Positions 47,591 to 60,887 of a DNA stretch of 64,000 nt are shown in pieces. Origin of the DNA: Ischnura elegans. Lineage: Eukaryota > Arthropoda > Insecta > Odonata > Coenagrionidae. Position 1 is the stretch's first letter. Each line of letters opens with the position of its first letter. A program made the translations under genes and the position numbers. The DNA is taken from NCBI RefSeq assembly GCF_921293095.1, contig NC_060254.1, positions 55,412,069 to 55,476,068 of the forward strand, given 5' to 3'. The notes under the pieces were generated by a model. That model made no database searches. It saw only the letters and a program-made list of their open reading frames with translations, and was not told the DNA's origin.

Positions 47591-48436
47591 AATGGCTAAA
47601 TGGTAAAGAATTTGTCTTCATTTTGAATATATTTTCCTTCCATGTACCGAATCCTGTAACTGAATTGCCATTTCGGGTCAGAGTGAACGACCCTATTCTA
47701 TTCTTGGTTGCCTCGCAGCGTGTTAACTGAAAATGAAAACAGTATATAAATATGATGGCAACACAATGCATAAGATCACCGCACAGTAACTGGCTTTCCA
47801 TGAATGTGGCTATAGAGCTTTAGTCTATTTCCGCATCCAGGAAGTGTATTCGGGCAGTGCCAATGGGATTCAATCAATTTTCGGGATGCGGGTATTTTCC
47901 CAAGCGATAGCCGAAGGTTTGACTAGATATTGCCACCAGGAACCACGGGTGAAGGCCATTATCTGGCATTTTGGCGTGTTATTTTTTTCTTCTTTCGCTG
48001 AAACGAGTTTTCGGCCGCTGAAAAAATAATTGCTGTATCGCAAACATTTTCCGAAATTCTGCCAAATATACCTAACCTTTGTGAGAAATGTTTCGTTGTC
48101 ACAATCCGTCTTGACGCCTTGAGTGAAGAGAAATTAATTTTAGCATCCCTAAAGTAATTTGGCTTCCGTTAAGAGTGAGTTCAAGATTATCGTGGGGGTT
48201 GTATAATAATATTTGAATCTTTTTGTCGCCATCTCGTGGCATTGTGGTCACTCGTGAATTTTGAAGGCGACCATTTGAATGCATTATTTCGACCAATTTC
48301 ATGGTGAATTTCAATTGATCTAAAAACGATCAATCCTTGAGATTAGTTTATATGAGAGCTTTCAGCAAGTATCAGCAATACGATTGCGCAATGTCACCTA
48401 TTTTGAGACTAATTGTTTCAGACAACCCTAATCGCA

Positions 48437-48690
48437 CATTTTCGTCCAACTTTAATAATTTAATTTCCTTAAAAATTCAGAGTATTTAAAAAATATCGAA
48501 TAGGTTGGATACCCAGGAAAAATCGTTATCATGGTAACTTCAAAGTGCACCCAAAAAAATGTTTGCGTTGCCATAGTTCAGTAACTAAGGAGATGCGACC
48601 CTATGCATATAGGATAGAAAATGCTTAAAACTGTCTCCCCTGCCACCTCCTGAAGTATTGCAGATTCCTCGTGAAACACCCTGTATTTTT
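48437..48690 (+). repeat. Interspersed repeat, copy 2 (ends GAAACACCCTGTAT)
   Basis: Aligns with 15628-15860. Ends in the same CACCCTGT terminus. Confidence 0.65.
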
Positions 48691-49344
48691 TTTCTATGGG
48701 GACTACCGCGATCTAATTATTCTCAGTATTTGCAAATGACAATTGACAAAAAATCGCTTCGCTCTGCCATCAGCGACACGGGTGGTAACTTTTGTAACCT
48801 CATTTTAATGTTCGGCGGGTGGCAGCTCCTCTAGTGGCCGACAGGAGAATCCTCATTTAGCTGAAGACGTATTCGTTTTAAACTTCTTGTGATATTTTCC
48901 CGTCTTTACTGTGCCGAGAAGCCCCTCAGTTCTTCGGAAGTTCTGCATCATCATTTCGCTCCATATATCCCTTCAATTGTTTCCGATTGGGCCGATGGTG
49001 CGTTTCACGAACGGAAATCCCGTCTCGGCAAAAATGTCACTTCCTGGAAGCGATCGTCTTCTCTCGCTCGACCGGCAGCTGTTCTGCTGCGGCGTCGAAG
49101 TGTGGCTATAGTCTTGCGCTTCGAATTTTCCGCAACGAATTGTGCTTACCACGGCCTTTGCTATACTGTGGGGCAACCCGCTGTTTCCAGGAGGCACTTC
49201 GTCGAAATACCAAATTCACCCGATCCGGTTGTCCATTGTGTGGTGGATGTTTCTGCCGAATTTAAGTCATCGAAATTACTTAGCCTAGCAAGAATTTCGC
49301 TGGCCACCGTCCCGTTTACTATGAAATCCTATTACAAATGCGTA

Positions 49345-49626
49345 CAGGGGCGGATCCAGGATTTTTTCTGGAGGGGGCACAATGGTCAAACGGGTCTTCT
49401 CTTATTTGAGATTAAAAACAAAATACAACTATTAATGTAGGAAATATCTCTTTATTTTGATGTGAAAGTTATTAATAATAAATTGAATGATAGAGGCTCC
49501 GTAATACTTAAAATAAAACGAACGTAATTACAACCGTGTTGAAAATCTTGTCTATTTTTTAAGCGTATAGGTGGGCATGCGCCCCCGTCGTGCCCCCCCC
49601 CCCTCCTCCCCTTATATCCAACTACG
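49345..49626. mobile_element. hAT MITE, family C-like, worn right end
   Basis: Left end CAGGGGCGGATCCAGG; right end degenerate. Flanking AATGCGTA and TATGCGTA match 7/8. Confidence 0.6.
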
Positions 49627-50689
49627 TATGCGTACATACAAGGTGGCGAGCAGCCTTAATGTGGGGGCAGGGGGTGTTAGGATATCAACCGTGAGTAAAA
49701 AAGAAAAGGTGTGCGTTGGCGATATTTCACTGCTGAGTCACACCAAGCTTTTATTAAACTTCTTCATTATTCCTGCTTCATCTCTATTCATCTTAGAGAA
49801 GAGTAGCTGCCTTTTTGGCACGAATGCCGTCTTAGCTGGGTGCCAGAAGGTTATGTCTGCTGTGTTTGCAAAAAAACTTCATCCCGAACTCATGCTAAGA
49901 GGAATTTTGCAGTTGTCGACATTAGGCTTCAGTTTTTTTGGAAAGAATATTTAATAATCATAACCTATGGACCAAGTCACAGTCTAGTAGGAGTTGTATC
50001 GGCACACTGATTAAAGAATTCCTTGAGATTACTGTAAATCATCGTTCTTAGGAAGTCAATATATGTTATAAAATATGTTGCTAGCAATTTGCCAGTTTCT
50101 CGTTCCTTTTATGTTCCCCATGCAAGCTCTCTTCGATGAAATGAAATCGAAATCCTCCTTACTTTCAAATGTTTAGAATTACGAATAGCATCAGAATGGC
50201 GTCACAAAAACTGGTTTGCCCCTATGAGTCGGGGAAGTAGGCCAAATACTTCCCTGCATGCGATGACCGTGGAGTGGTCAGATGGTGCGATCGAAAGTTG
50301 GGAAAAAAAAACTCGTCAGATAGGAAATGAGAATCAGGAAAGTGAAGGAATTGACAACTTTTTCATAATTATTCCCCCCCCCCTCCCACATATCATGAGA
50401 GCATCCATATCACTCCGGTTATGTTTCAAGGGCAACAAGGTTTTTAATTCTTAACACGTGAGAGACAGCTTTTCGAGGCGGTCACACTTTTCCTTTGTTG
50501 CATATTTTCGCTCGCTAAAAATTTCAATTCATTACTACACTAAGGCATTAATGTGTAATTAATTTAGTAATTTAGTCTCGAGGGTGATACAGGATATGAA
50601 AATGAAACGCTATGAATTTTACTCTTAAATGGAAGATTTGTGGTAATTTCTTTGTTGTTTAATAATAATAATAATAATAAATAGTAATA

Positions 50690-50965
50690 AAAACTATCTG
50701 GAAACAGGACGTGGTCACCATCATCCCCATAGTAATATCATCAACAGGAATAATACCTTCATCACTAAATTTTGGAATTGAACAATTAAAAATTAAAAGA
50801 AACACAATATATAACATTCAAAAATCTGTAATACTGGATACATGTAGAACAGTTAGATTGTTTTTAAATGAATTGTAACTTGAGGCAGCGTCTTGGCAAG
50901 GCCCGACGCTGGCAGACCTCCAAGTAAATCTTGTGGAATAAAGAATATAATAATAATAATAATAA
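50690..50965 (+). mobile_element. 5'-truncated LINE tail with AAT-repeat end
   Basis: A frame without start codon, 50699-50878, encodes about 59 residues: WKQDVVTIIPIVISSTGIIP then a block with IYNIQKSVILDTCRTVR and a stop. This I-V-P-I-V-I-S-x-T-G segment followed by I-Q-K-S-V-x-L-x-T-C ends the polyprotein of a widespread LINE group. The 3' UTR has GAGGCAGCG, GGCCCGACGCTGGCAGACC and TCTTGTGGAATAAAG, then AAT repeats. TAATAAT runs flank both ends, as expected for target-primed insertion. Confidence 0.7.
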
Positions 50966-53900
50966 ATAGACTTTATTGGACTAGACTGGGACTAGAAATC
51001 TTCCATCCAATCCCAAAATATGCTCATGGTATATCTCCATTTGTTAACGATTTCAATTGGTTACTATACTAAGACATGAAACTGATTGCTGCGCTGTAAA
51101 CTTTTCATAAACAATGTTCAAATCGGGTGTAATAATCTGATAATAACAAATTATATTATTCTTATTACGTTCGCTGCAACTGCCTGTCATATTAGTATGT
51201 TCAGCGTATGCGGTTCATCACGTGTATCTTTTAGTTTTAGTTAGGTATATCACGTATTGGACCGATGTATCCACATTTCAGAAATTATAATCTATCAAAA
51301 TTCGGCCTGATGCATTCATTCCCGCCCTCTGTGAGCGAGGAAGAACGGCGAAAATCAATCATTGTAGTAGAGTGAACCTCTTATTAATATTCTGAGTGTC
51401 ACCTCAAGTGCGTTTGGCAGGGAGAACCTTATCACCAGAATTCAGCGTGCAGTAAAGGTTACATAAGCGCACTACACGGTTATCAAAAGAAATATAAAAC
51501 TACAAATAACACACACAGCATCTCATCGCAGGATTTTCATTAAAAATATATTACGATCTAATTCATTTGTTATTTTTATTAAAGCCTTTATATCAACTCA
51601 CCAACCTGTCTGTTTGTTTGTCTGTTTGTCTGGTACAAATCTTGTAACTGAAATTTGACTCACTTCCTGTGAAGCAAAAACGCTGAAATTTTGCACACTT
51701 CTTCATTTCCGATGACAATCCATGAAAATATAACTTTTTCTCTCCAACCCCCCTTTAACCACCCCCCTTTAACCACCCCCCAGTCAACCTATAGCCCCCC
51801 AAAACATGTTTTTGATCTAAGAAGTTCCAAATGGTCGATTTCCGTGTTTCGTGGCATTTTTAACTAAGGGGTAGGCATTTAAAAGCATAGGGGTGGTATT
51901 TTGAAACATAGGGGGCTTACCATTCACTGAAAATTTAATAAATATAGTGACTTTTTTAATACGTCACTTTTGGTTTTTCGGGGTCACTGAGTTTTTTTGC
52001 TTTGTGTCATATATAAACGTTGCTCATCCCCTGTAATCTAAATATAAAGGCTGGTTTTTAAAAAAAAATTTTTTATAAGAGCTTATTTTCATTTCTCATA
52101 ACGCACAATACTGAATTTAGATGTTTCATTGTTGGTCTCAGATTCAGGCTTCTGCGCAGTAACTAAGGACCGCTCTTGTTTATATTTATTTACTCTGCGG
52201 ACTTAAACGACCACGTTCACGTGTCAGCCAGTGTGAGTGCTTAGAAAGCCTTATGTTTTTGTCTGTGCAACTCCCCTGAATCCCACCGCTTACTTTTTTT
52301 TAGTTGTGCGTCGTGGAAGTATGGTTAGTCTGGTTTTTGCCAGCGCGCGTGCTACGCGAACGTGTAACGAGCGCGTTGACAGAGCATACACGGCATCATC
52401 CAAAATAATATATTTAGAAAACGCGCTTGTTGAGAGTCACGTCCAGGAACGTAGATCATGAACACGGCCTTAATGGTAATAATTGGAGAAGGCTTTAGTA
52501 TTTTAACGTGGAGTCAGCAGATGCCTGTTAAACGATGCGCATTTCCTAGTTCGCCATATTGTTCTACCGCTTTTTTGTTTTTCATGTGAGCGCGCCTGTT
52601 AAATATATCGTAAGTTTCGCTGCATGCTGAGGCGTGTGGCTGCCGAAATATTGAGAAGGCACATATGAGTTTTCGTTAATGTATTTAGCGTAGTGGCGTA
52701 TATATTTCAGGTTTACCCATAATAGAACAATATGGCGGAAGGGCTGAAATCCCTTGCCCCCTGGCTTTTCCTGCCGAAGGCAGGAGATATAAATTTGGAA
52801 TAGCCAAGTCCCTTTTCAGGATCCTCAAAGGTTTAGATCATTTTACATGTTAGCAGATACACTTCTTTGTTTACTTTACCATGGAAGTAGCTAGTCCTGG
52901 CATCAACTCCGGCACTGACATCACATTGTTAACATTTTCACCTTAGTAGCCATCCATGAAATGGCTTTTAGCACATTTTTCAGGGTTGCACATGCGCAGT
53001 CGGCGAAAATGGCTGACGGCTAGCAGACATCGGACGTGTGATGTTAGCGGTCGAGGATGCTCCATTTAATTTGGCTATTTCTTGATGATGTCTTAAAAAA
53101 CGACGAGGTGGTTTTCCGGCGAATGATGTTCGGGAACTGCTCTTCGGCCAATGATTCCGAAGTGTCGGCTCCCATCGGCTCGGGCATCTTCTTCGGGGAA
53201 GTGAGCGCGATTCTGTTGTTTTCACTCAGAATGACGGGCATCATAATCAATTCCCTGAAGACGTGCCCGGGAACCGACATTTTCAGTAGACTCTCGTATG
53301 CTCTATAAATCCGTTTCGGAGGACCGATCGTAAAGCGAATTCCATCGAATTGTGAATCGACATCATTTCCGGAAAAAGATTCAATTTTAAAACCAGCGGC
53401 TCGTGAAAATTTTTTTACGTTGAAAAATGTTTTTCGTTTTCAAATGAGGCGTATAATTGCATACTTGGCGGCACATTGTGGGAGTGAAACCAAAATCGGC
53501 GATATTTGAAAATTTGAAAAAATATGGATATGCTTGGAAGGGTAAGGTATAGATTAGGATTGTTAGGATGATAGGGGGTCGTATTGTGAATTGAAGAGGG
53601 AACTCCAGCATGGGAGGGGAGACGGGCCGGGCTCATCGGAAAAATACTCCATCTAAACCTACCTTGATCGATAGAATAATAAGGAAATAGAATCGGTCGA
53701 CCGGGAGAGATGCGTGCTCTAAACTAAAACAAGATCCGTTGGAATCTCCTTTCGTAGGAAAGGTACAAAAATGGAGGCCGTTGAGTACGACCGCAGTGAG
53801 CACGAATATTGCCATAGACGATTCCGCTAAATTTGCTGTCACACGCGCCTCATTTAAATGAGTTTGCAAAAGTTGCCACTCTCGTCGCTAAAGTTAAAGC

Positions 53901-54255
53901 GATCTGAATTTCACAGGGAAATTAGCTATGCTTTGAGCCGTTATATAATGTAACTTGCTTTCTCGTGTTGAGGGAGGATTTTGCCCCCCAGGCTTCCTCC
54001 AAACCTTTGGCCCTTGCTGGTCACTCTCCCATATCTTATAATTTTTAATGACGCAACACCGAATCTCCTTCCGTTGTTAAGATAATAATTCGATAAATAG
54101 TGACATTGCGCGAATTGGCCATCATTAAACGTGCTCCGATCGGTCTGAAAATTATCGTCTTGGCGTTTAATGTGGTTTAGTTTCCAAAAAATGGCATTTT
54201 TGAAAAATCGATTTCCTGATCCCTAAATATCCCCAAAAAGCATGTGCATTGAGGA
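50966..54255. other. No gene supported
   Basis: Short GTTTGTCT repeats near 51608-51632 and two TTTAACCACCCCCC units at 51752-51781. ORFs on both strands at 52980-53308 lack any recognisable domain. Confidence 0.35.
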
Positions 54256-54440
54256 TGTTAGCAACACTGTAAAAAATAGAAAATATAGTATTTCGGCAAT
54301 GTTTCCTTGGGGTTTCAGACGATTTTAGCTGGAATCGATTCTATGATTTTTTGTCGTATCTCGTCTCATTCACCCTAAACATATTTATGAATCAGTCAGT
54401 CAGTGGTCGGAAGTAGGTTTTATAGCATATAATTTACAGT
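54256..54440 (-). repeat. Repeat, inverted copy of 41771-41945
   Basis: See partner. Confidence 0.65.
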
Positions 54441-54570
54441 ATACAGATACAGGTTGGAAGAAATTATGCCTCGAAACTTAAATTCAGGATAGCTGATGCC
54501 AGTAGAGACGAAAAGTACAATGATGTTTCGGTCGTTAAGAAACAATTTTTAAACTACCGAAGCTTTGAGG

Positions 54571-54711
54571 CAAGTGCTCCGATTGACCACGAGTTTGCCG
54601 TTGCCGGATGCCTTGGATGCATGGCGATCTCCATCAGGCAAAGCGTACGAATTCATGAGTTGTCCACGGCATCCGGCAATAGGGAAAACTCATGGTCAAT
54701 CAGAGCGCTTG
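54571..54711. repeat. Foldback repeat
   Basis: CAAGTGCTCCGATTGACCAC...GCCGGATGCC is mirrored by GGCATCCGGC...GGTCAATCAGAGCGCTTG with a few changes. A third related segment follows at about 54735-54775. Beyond it, 54,780-56,190 has nothing supportable. Confidence 0.6.
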
Positions 54712-56190
54712 TCTTGATATCATTAGTGATTTTCGTTTCCAGGGCAAACTCGCGGTAAATCGAAGCGCTTGGCACGAAGTTTCCGTTGTTTAAAAATGGT
54801 GCGTTTTCTACCCAAACGTCATGAGTAATTTTGGCTCCTACTGACATCAGCTATCCAGGGTTAAATTTCGTGACGCAATTTTTCTCCATCCTGTACATAT
54901 TTATGGAATTCATAGCTTCTTATCACCATTCCTCGCGAGCGCAAGTACTCTACCACAAATATTGAAAATAAAGGTATCGCTCTGCGCTCATAGTCGGGCA
55001 ACGGACATTTTAAATAACCGATTAAAATTCAACCGAAGTGGCAGCATAAATATGGCTTCTACAGGACGGAATAGGACCTCCTCCAGTCCCCTTCATGGTT
55101 TCTCGTCTGTGAAGTTTTCTTTTTTTTTATAATGTATCGTGTTATCGGCTCACGCTCCTTTGGGCCTATAACCTGGAATGCCCTCTATAGTCAGTCTCCG
55201 AACTTGGACGTCCTTGGCGGAAAACGACATTTTCGGATGACTGGGTGGCTTCCCATTTGAGGCGACTGGTTACGGCAATTCTAACTGCGCCCACGGCACA
55301 GTACAGTTGCACCCGGACACCTGCCGTCCAGAAAGGGAAGTTGAAAGAAAGTGGAATTTATTCGTGAAAGGAATGGAACTACGTGAATTATCCCATGCTT
55401 TTATGTTCCTCTCGGCGTTTCCGAGTAACTAGACCGGAATTGTCGCACCTTTCTGTGATATAATGAATGTGAAATTTCCCGCTACCGTGCGAGCCACATC
55501 TAGGGTGTGCGGCAGAGGTTGATAATTTTTTCCACCAACTTGCACTCTGCTGCGTGTAGGTGCTGCCGTAATTGAACTTGCAACTACGTGACTGCAGTTA
55601 GTTCTCACCGAGGAATGCATAAGAAATAAGGCGCTTGTGACACAATTTTAGGTGCCATCACAGATTATCAATCATAATGTTGGTGATTGATTTTTAGTTA
55701 TGTCCATAAATGGGGAAGGACATCTACATCGTACTTTGTGAGGCACCTCAAGGGTGTTTGGCGGGCGGTGCTTTGTTATACGCCATATGCCCACATGTTT
55801 CATTGTTTGAGGTGCTACCACAATGATACGAGAATGTAAATGGTAGGGCTGCGAAAAAAAGCTATCCCTCCCAAAATAAGAACATGCAAAAAATAGGTTG
55901 ACCAGCTAACACTTCTGAGCATCCAAATAGGTAATATATATTATGTGTAATCCCCTCTGTCTTTTAATGAATTTCCTTTATTGGCTGCGCCTTGTCTAAT
56001 TTTCCGTAGTACGCACGTTCTCGTCTTCTCCGACGACTTCAAAATATATTCTGTCTTTGCCAACGTACATGAAAGCAAATTTTACCTCGAAACACGTTTC
56101 TTAAATCCAGTGCACGTATGAGACGAAGATCAATGCGATTGTTATTTTTGTGCCAATCTGAGTCTTCAATTTTGCATTCAGTATTCCTTT

Positions 56191-56325
56191 CTCAACCTTA
56201 ATGGCCATATCATTAGACATGATGGCCTGATGAAGAAAATCGCCAAGGGAAGCTAATATGGTAAAAACGGAAAAGGAAGACCTCGAACAAAATATATGGA
56301 ACAGCTGAAGAAGGATGCGAAATAG
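56191..56325 (+). mobile_element. LINE C-terminal scrap, plus strand
   Basis: One frame reads LNLNGHIIRHDGLMKKIAKG, a stop, then YGKNGKGRPRTKYMEQLKKD. Homologous to the VGHIMGHDGL and GKGQPRMSYI segment at 14165-14405. A 3'-UTR-type repeat on the minus strand follows at 56641-56730 (also at 62061). Confidence 0.65.
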
Positions 56326-57216
56326 AATAGAAATGAAAATAAAATTTATTATTCCGGTACAAATGTGTCCCTAAGGGGCATACATGATTACAAATAGAAG
56401 AGTCAAAAATATTACAAACAATGTGTAGATTTACCTTAAATATCGATGTCACGCGACTTAATATATGACAAAATAGAATAAAAAATACGTATGCATATAT
56501 ATTTAGATTTATCAGCAAGACTAACGTATGAATACTCATAAAAGCATGTGGTTTTGTTAACTTTAGCACAATATTCAGCTAACTTACAATATTTAATTCA
56601 CATGCAGCAATATTTCATAGTATACGAAGAGAAGAAATACGTAAGTGAGTAAATATTAGCTGATAGGAGAATTGAATTGAGAGCTGCGTCAAATCATTCT
56701 TAGGATTGTTGAACAGTGATGATGATTCTGTTCTCGGCGAGTAATGCGGTTTCGTATCGCAAGACGGTGCGACGTGGCCACTTTTCTTTTCTTCAGCTTA
56801 CGGTGCAGTCTGGATCTCGAAGAGAATGCTTTGTAAGGAGGAAAGCAAACGGGAAGTTACGCGTCCAGTGAAGAATTTGCTGAGTGCGGTGAACGCCTCA
56901 TTCAGCATCATTTTAAAAATATGTGTGTTCCTAAGTTTAATTTCCGTGACTCCGCAGCAGAGATTTTGGGTCACTTTACTGTTGGCACTCAAGAATATTG
57001 AAAGCGATTCCGTATGATCAACGGTATTTCAATGGTTCAGCGAAAATAATAATGGTGACGTTCAACTATCATAAATTGCGCACTTGGCAGGTCTGCGCCA
57101 AATATAAGTATATGATCGCCACAGCGCTCAGCCGTTAATAATCTTCGCGATATTTTAAAATTCATCGGTGGCGATATTTGGATGTGATGATGATAGATGT
57201 ATCATCCTCTACCTAT

Positions 57217-57521
57217 CAGGGGCGCAGCTAGGAATCAAGGCTAGGGGGGGTCTAGGGTAACTAATACTTATGGGTGAAGGGGTATTGCATATCCGCCAGG
57301 GTAAGCAGGAGTTGCGGGGGCTTTCCTTCAAAAAAAGTTTTAAGAATAATGGCTCAAAATGGCGAGTTTTACGGCTTTCTAATGGATATTTGATAAATCC
57401 TAACACTATTCTATAATTAATACTGATCCAAATAAGTAAAATGGATTAAACTTAAAGCTTTCTCTGAGCTCTGGGGGAGGGAGGGTTTATCCCCCAAAAC
57501 CCCACCTTCGCTGCGCCACTG
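57217..57521 (+). mobile_element. hAT MITE, family A copy 2
   Basis: Ends CAGGGGCGCAGCT and GCTGCGCCACTG, with perfect 8-bp duplication CTACCTAT (57209-57216, 57522-57529). Confidence 0.88.
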
Positions 57522-57901
57522 CTACCTATTATCTATTCATGTCGTGAATGATATTAAAAAAGCGTTCTTCTCTATAAATCATGTCTTACGAACCAACTTT
57601 ATGGTGTTTTCCAGGAGATAAATGTCTTACTCAGCATGCACTTGTTAACTGTTATGTCCTCTATCTCGTATGAACTTGATATATGCTTCAAATTCGTTAA
57701 TCGGCTTTCAAAAATGTCCGCAGTACGGCAATAAGTGCGGAGCGCGATCCATATGTTCCAAATGTATGTAGAATTTTCACTTGCGACAAATGGTATGGAA
57801 GGGTAAGATTTCGATAGATCTTATTATCTGGAATAAAATTTTCGGCAAATATACAGTGGTATAAAAATGAAGTGGTACTGAAGCATGATTAAATACACCA
57901 T

Positions 57902-58082
57902 AGGATGGAGTTCGCCATGAAAAAATATTTGACTTATCCGGGGTTTGAACTCGGATCTCCCGATTGCCGGTCAGGTATGTTACTAACATGTAAAATTTTA
58001 CTAACATACCTGACCGGCAATTGGGAGATCCGGGTTCAAATCCCGGCTAAGTCAAATATTTTTTCATGGCGAACTTCATCCT
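57902..58082. repeat. Palindrome made of two facing tRNA 3' halves
   Basis: On the plus strand 58009-58054 folds as an anticodon stem (CCTGA/TTGGG, loop CCGGCAA), a T arm (CCGGG-TTCAAAT-CCCGG) with B box GGTTCAAATCC at 58033-58043, and acceptor-like CTAAGTC. The left arm carries the same in reverse. There is no D arm and no 5' acceptor, so this is not a tRNA gene. Arms continue through AATATTTTTTCATGGCGAAC on both sides. Confidence 0.75.
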
Positions 58083-59922
58083 TTGGTTTATTTAACTTTG
58101 CACGCGTGCGCTTTACTGCGTACAAAGTCACTCATTTCTGGACAGTCTCAAAAACCGTTTACACTTTTCCTTGGGTGGTTCCAGAAACGTATCTGTTGCG
58201 CTCCTTCATCTATAAACTGAAGGGGGTGGTGTATAGCTCGACCCGTACTAAAGCGTGAATAACACTCGAGGTAGTCCTATATTATCTTATGCCTACCTAT
58301 CATTTAAATAATATGGAACAAGGCGAAGGTTCTCTTTAAAAAAAATCAGTTCTTTATCCGGAACTGGCCTTCAGGAAACCTCAGAATGAAAGGAATTGCT
58401 ATTAGAACAATCATGTGGCTTTGAGATCGTCATGTCCTTTGGAGAATAAATAATTGACTGAAAGGTTTCACCATTGTCCTTTGCGTCAAAATATATTTCA
58501 ACATTATATTTTAGAGTGAGTTTCGATCGTGATATCATCGAGTGTTGCCCTCGATATTATTGTCATATCTTTTACACATTTCTTAAGTTCAATAACTAGC
58601 ATATGTACTGATTTATTTTGACAGAGGGAGAATCGAGCAACGAAATGGGAGGTCTTTGCCTTGACAAGTAGCCTTTGGGTTCTCGCACGGCCATCGTAGA
58701 AATATTAAGTGACTTCAATGAATATTGGTGTTTTTTTACATTCACTGATTGCTAACGTAAAGGAAATTGTATTGAATCTGCCTCTTACGGTACCCACTCC
58801 GGTACGACGAAACTTCAATAGTTTATATCTTTGTCAATATTTGATTGAAATAAATATAATTTAGCCACCTTTGAAAAAATCTTACGCTTTATATAGTCTT
58901 ACATTTAAATGGTCATGACGTGACATTACATTACCAAATACTTTCAGTTGGAAAAATTCAAATTCCGGAATTCTGAGTCTCCGGAATTTAGGTTGGATTA
59001 AAGAAACTTGAACAGAAATAGGAATACTCCTTTTTCTTCCAGCTCACATGACTCACGCGAAACCGCTCGTCAAACTTCCTCTTAGTGAAAAAGAACCGAG
59101 GAAAAAAGTGACACACATATGGCGCCTCTGAAAATATTGCAGTTTACTGATTTGTAATCCACTACGCTTTCTTCCGTAGTTTGACCCGTTTTTAAATTCT
59201 ATTATGTGCTTCTCGAATCGAGGCAAGGTTAAAAATAATAATTTAAAATTTCTTCCTGGTAATCTTGATGTCCATGGAAGCATTAACTTTTCACAAATTA
59301 TTCTGCATAAATGTATCGTGCGCATTGATTGATTGATGAGCTTTGCATAACTTGTCTCTCACTGTATTATATATTTCTAAGAACCCCTAATATGAAGTTT
59401 AGGTTAATAATCCCGCCTAATTATATAGGAAGTATTTTTCATTGAAAAGATATAGAAGGGATATGTCTCTCAAAGATAAACGGTGAAAATTCTTTTTATT
59501 CACGAATTACAATATTCGCATTAACGTAGCCTTTTCTTTTATTGTTTATTTTATTCATTTTAATCACTAAATTGGTTATTCCCAGCTGTTAACCTTTCAT
59601 TTTCCGCGGACTGTTATTTCCTGGTGACCTTGGAGGTCGTCGGGTCAAGTACACTCGGCCGTTGCGCAAACCCAATTGACTCATCCCTCGCCATCAACTG
59701 ACAGCTCTCTCGTCGTGTACGGTATTTCCTGGGGAGGAAAACTTAACCATCTCTTTCAAATTTCAGATCGGTCCGTCCTGATTTAAAGGGAATAGCGATT
59801 CTCAAAATTTCACATATTTTGAGATGCTTTAAAATTTTAGGAAAACCATTGCCTAACCCAAAATCCAATCCTGTAATCTTCTGTTTATTTATTTATTTAC
59901 ACGGATAACACCATTTACACAT
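58083..59922. other. No feature seen
   Basis: AT-rich non-coding DNA. Confidence 0.35.
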
Positions 59923-60887
59923 GCTCCAGATGACACCTGCTTAAATGAAGAAGATGGAAAACACTAACATTTACCCTTAAGGTGAGCTATCATTTCAAAT
60001 TTTGACTGTCAAAAATTGTGGCTCATATTACCTCTGAAGATGTAGGAATAGTATTCAAACGCAGTGGCGCTGCGAGGGCGGTTTTGGTGGATGAACCCCC
60101 TCCCCCAGAGCTTAGAAATTATTTTAAGTTTAATCCATTTTACAAAATTCAACTGATTAAGAAGGTAACAAACACTAGAACAAAAAAAAAACAAAAATTA
60201 AATGTATGACAAGTAATTATTTTAAAAAATGTAAACAATAATCAAATGACTCCAAGAAAATGTGGAACAAACTCTGAAAACATCCCAAGTTTTCGTCTCA
60301 TTGAATCTGGAGATTCATTAAAGAAATCCAAGTACGTGGCAGCAGCTCACTTCCTGCTCTAAGAAGTCGGGAGAGCCCACTGTGATAGGCGTAGCACGTA
60401 GAAGAGAACCGTCGGCGAAAGATGGTCATTGAACGAAGACCCCTTGGCACTGGCAAGTCAATACCACCCGGGAGTGTCCCACTGTCGACGAGGCCATTCA
60501 CCATTTCACACGGTAGAATTCCGTCCGCATGTTAGCGCCGCAGTTGATGGGAGAGGAGATAAAAACGACTCTCTAAAATAAACGAGTAAGACAAAAAACA
60601 ATAAACGAGTGAAAATAAACGAGTGAAAATAAACGAGTTGTTCGCTTGGCAGACGCGTTCATCGTTGCTCCAGATGACACCTGCTGAAATGAAGAAGATG
60701 GAAAACACTAAGTCGTACCCTTAAGCTGAGCTATCATTTCAAATGTTGACTGTCAAAAATTGTGGCTCATGTTGCCCCTGAAGATATAGGAATAGTATTA
60801 GAACGCAGTGGCGGTTTTGGGGGATAAACCCGCCCCCTGAGCTCAGAAATTATTTTAAGTTTAATCTATTTTAATCAAATTGGATTA
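59923..60887. repeat. Direct duplication, units 744 bp apart
   Basis: 59923-60161 and 60667-60887 are near-identical (CTCCAGATGACACCTGCT, GAAGAAGATGGAAAACACTA, ATTTCAAATKTTGACTGTCA). Each unit contains the start of a minus-oriented family A hAT MITE (CAGTGGCG at about 60063 and 60808). The second continues to about 61000. Short AATAAACGAGTG repeats lie at 60580-60640. Confidence 0.75.

Noticed and set aside
48889-49440. 183-codon ORF as a gene
   Set aside because: No start context or recognisable domain along its length, and it runs into a hAT MITE.
51600-51790. Named mobile element at the GTTTGTCT and CCACCCCCC repeats
   Set aside because: Only simple repeats are visible; no terminal structure supports a call.
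52980-53308. Exon on either strand
   Set aside because: Open on both strands, but no splice sites in suitable phase, no domain and no recognisable start context.
58009-58054. Functional tRNA gene
   Set aside because: Only anticodon and T arms are present; no D arm or 5' acceptor strand, and the base at position 33 is C.
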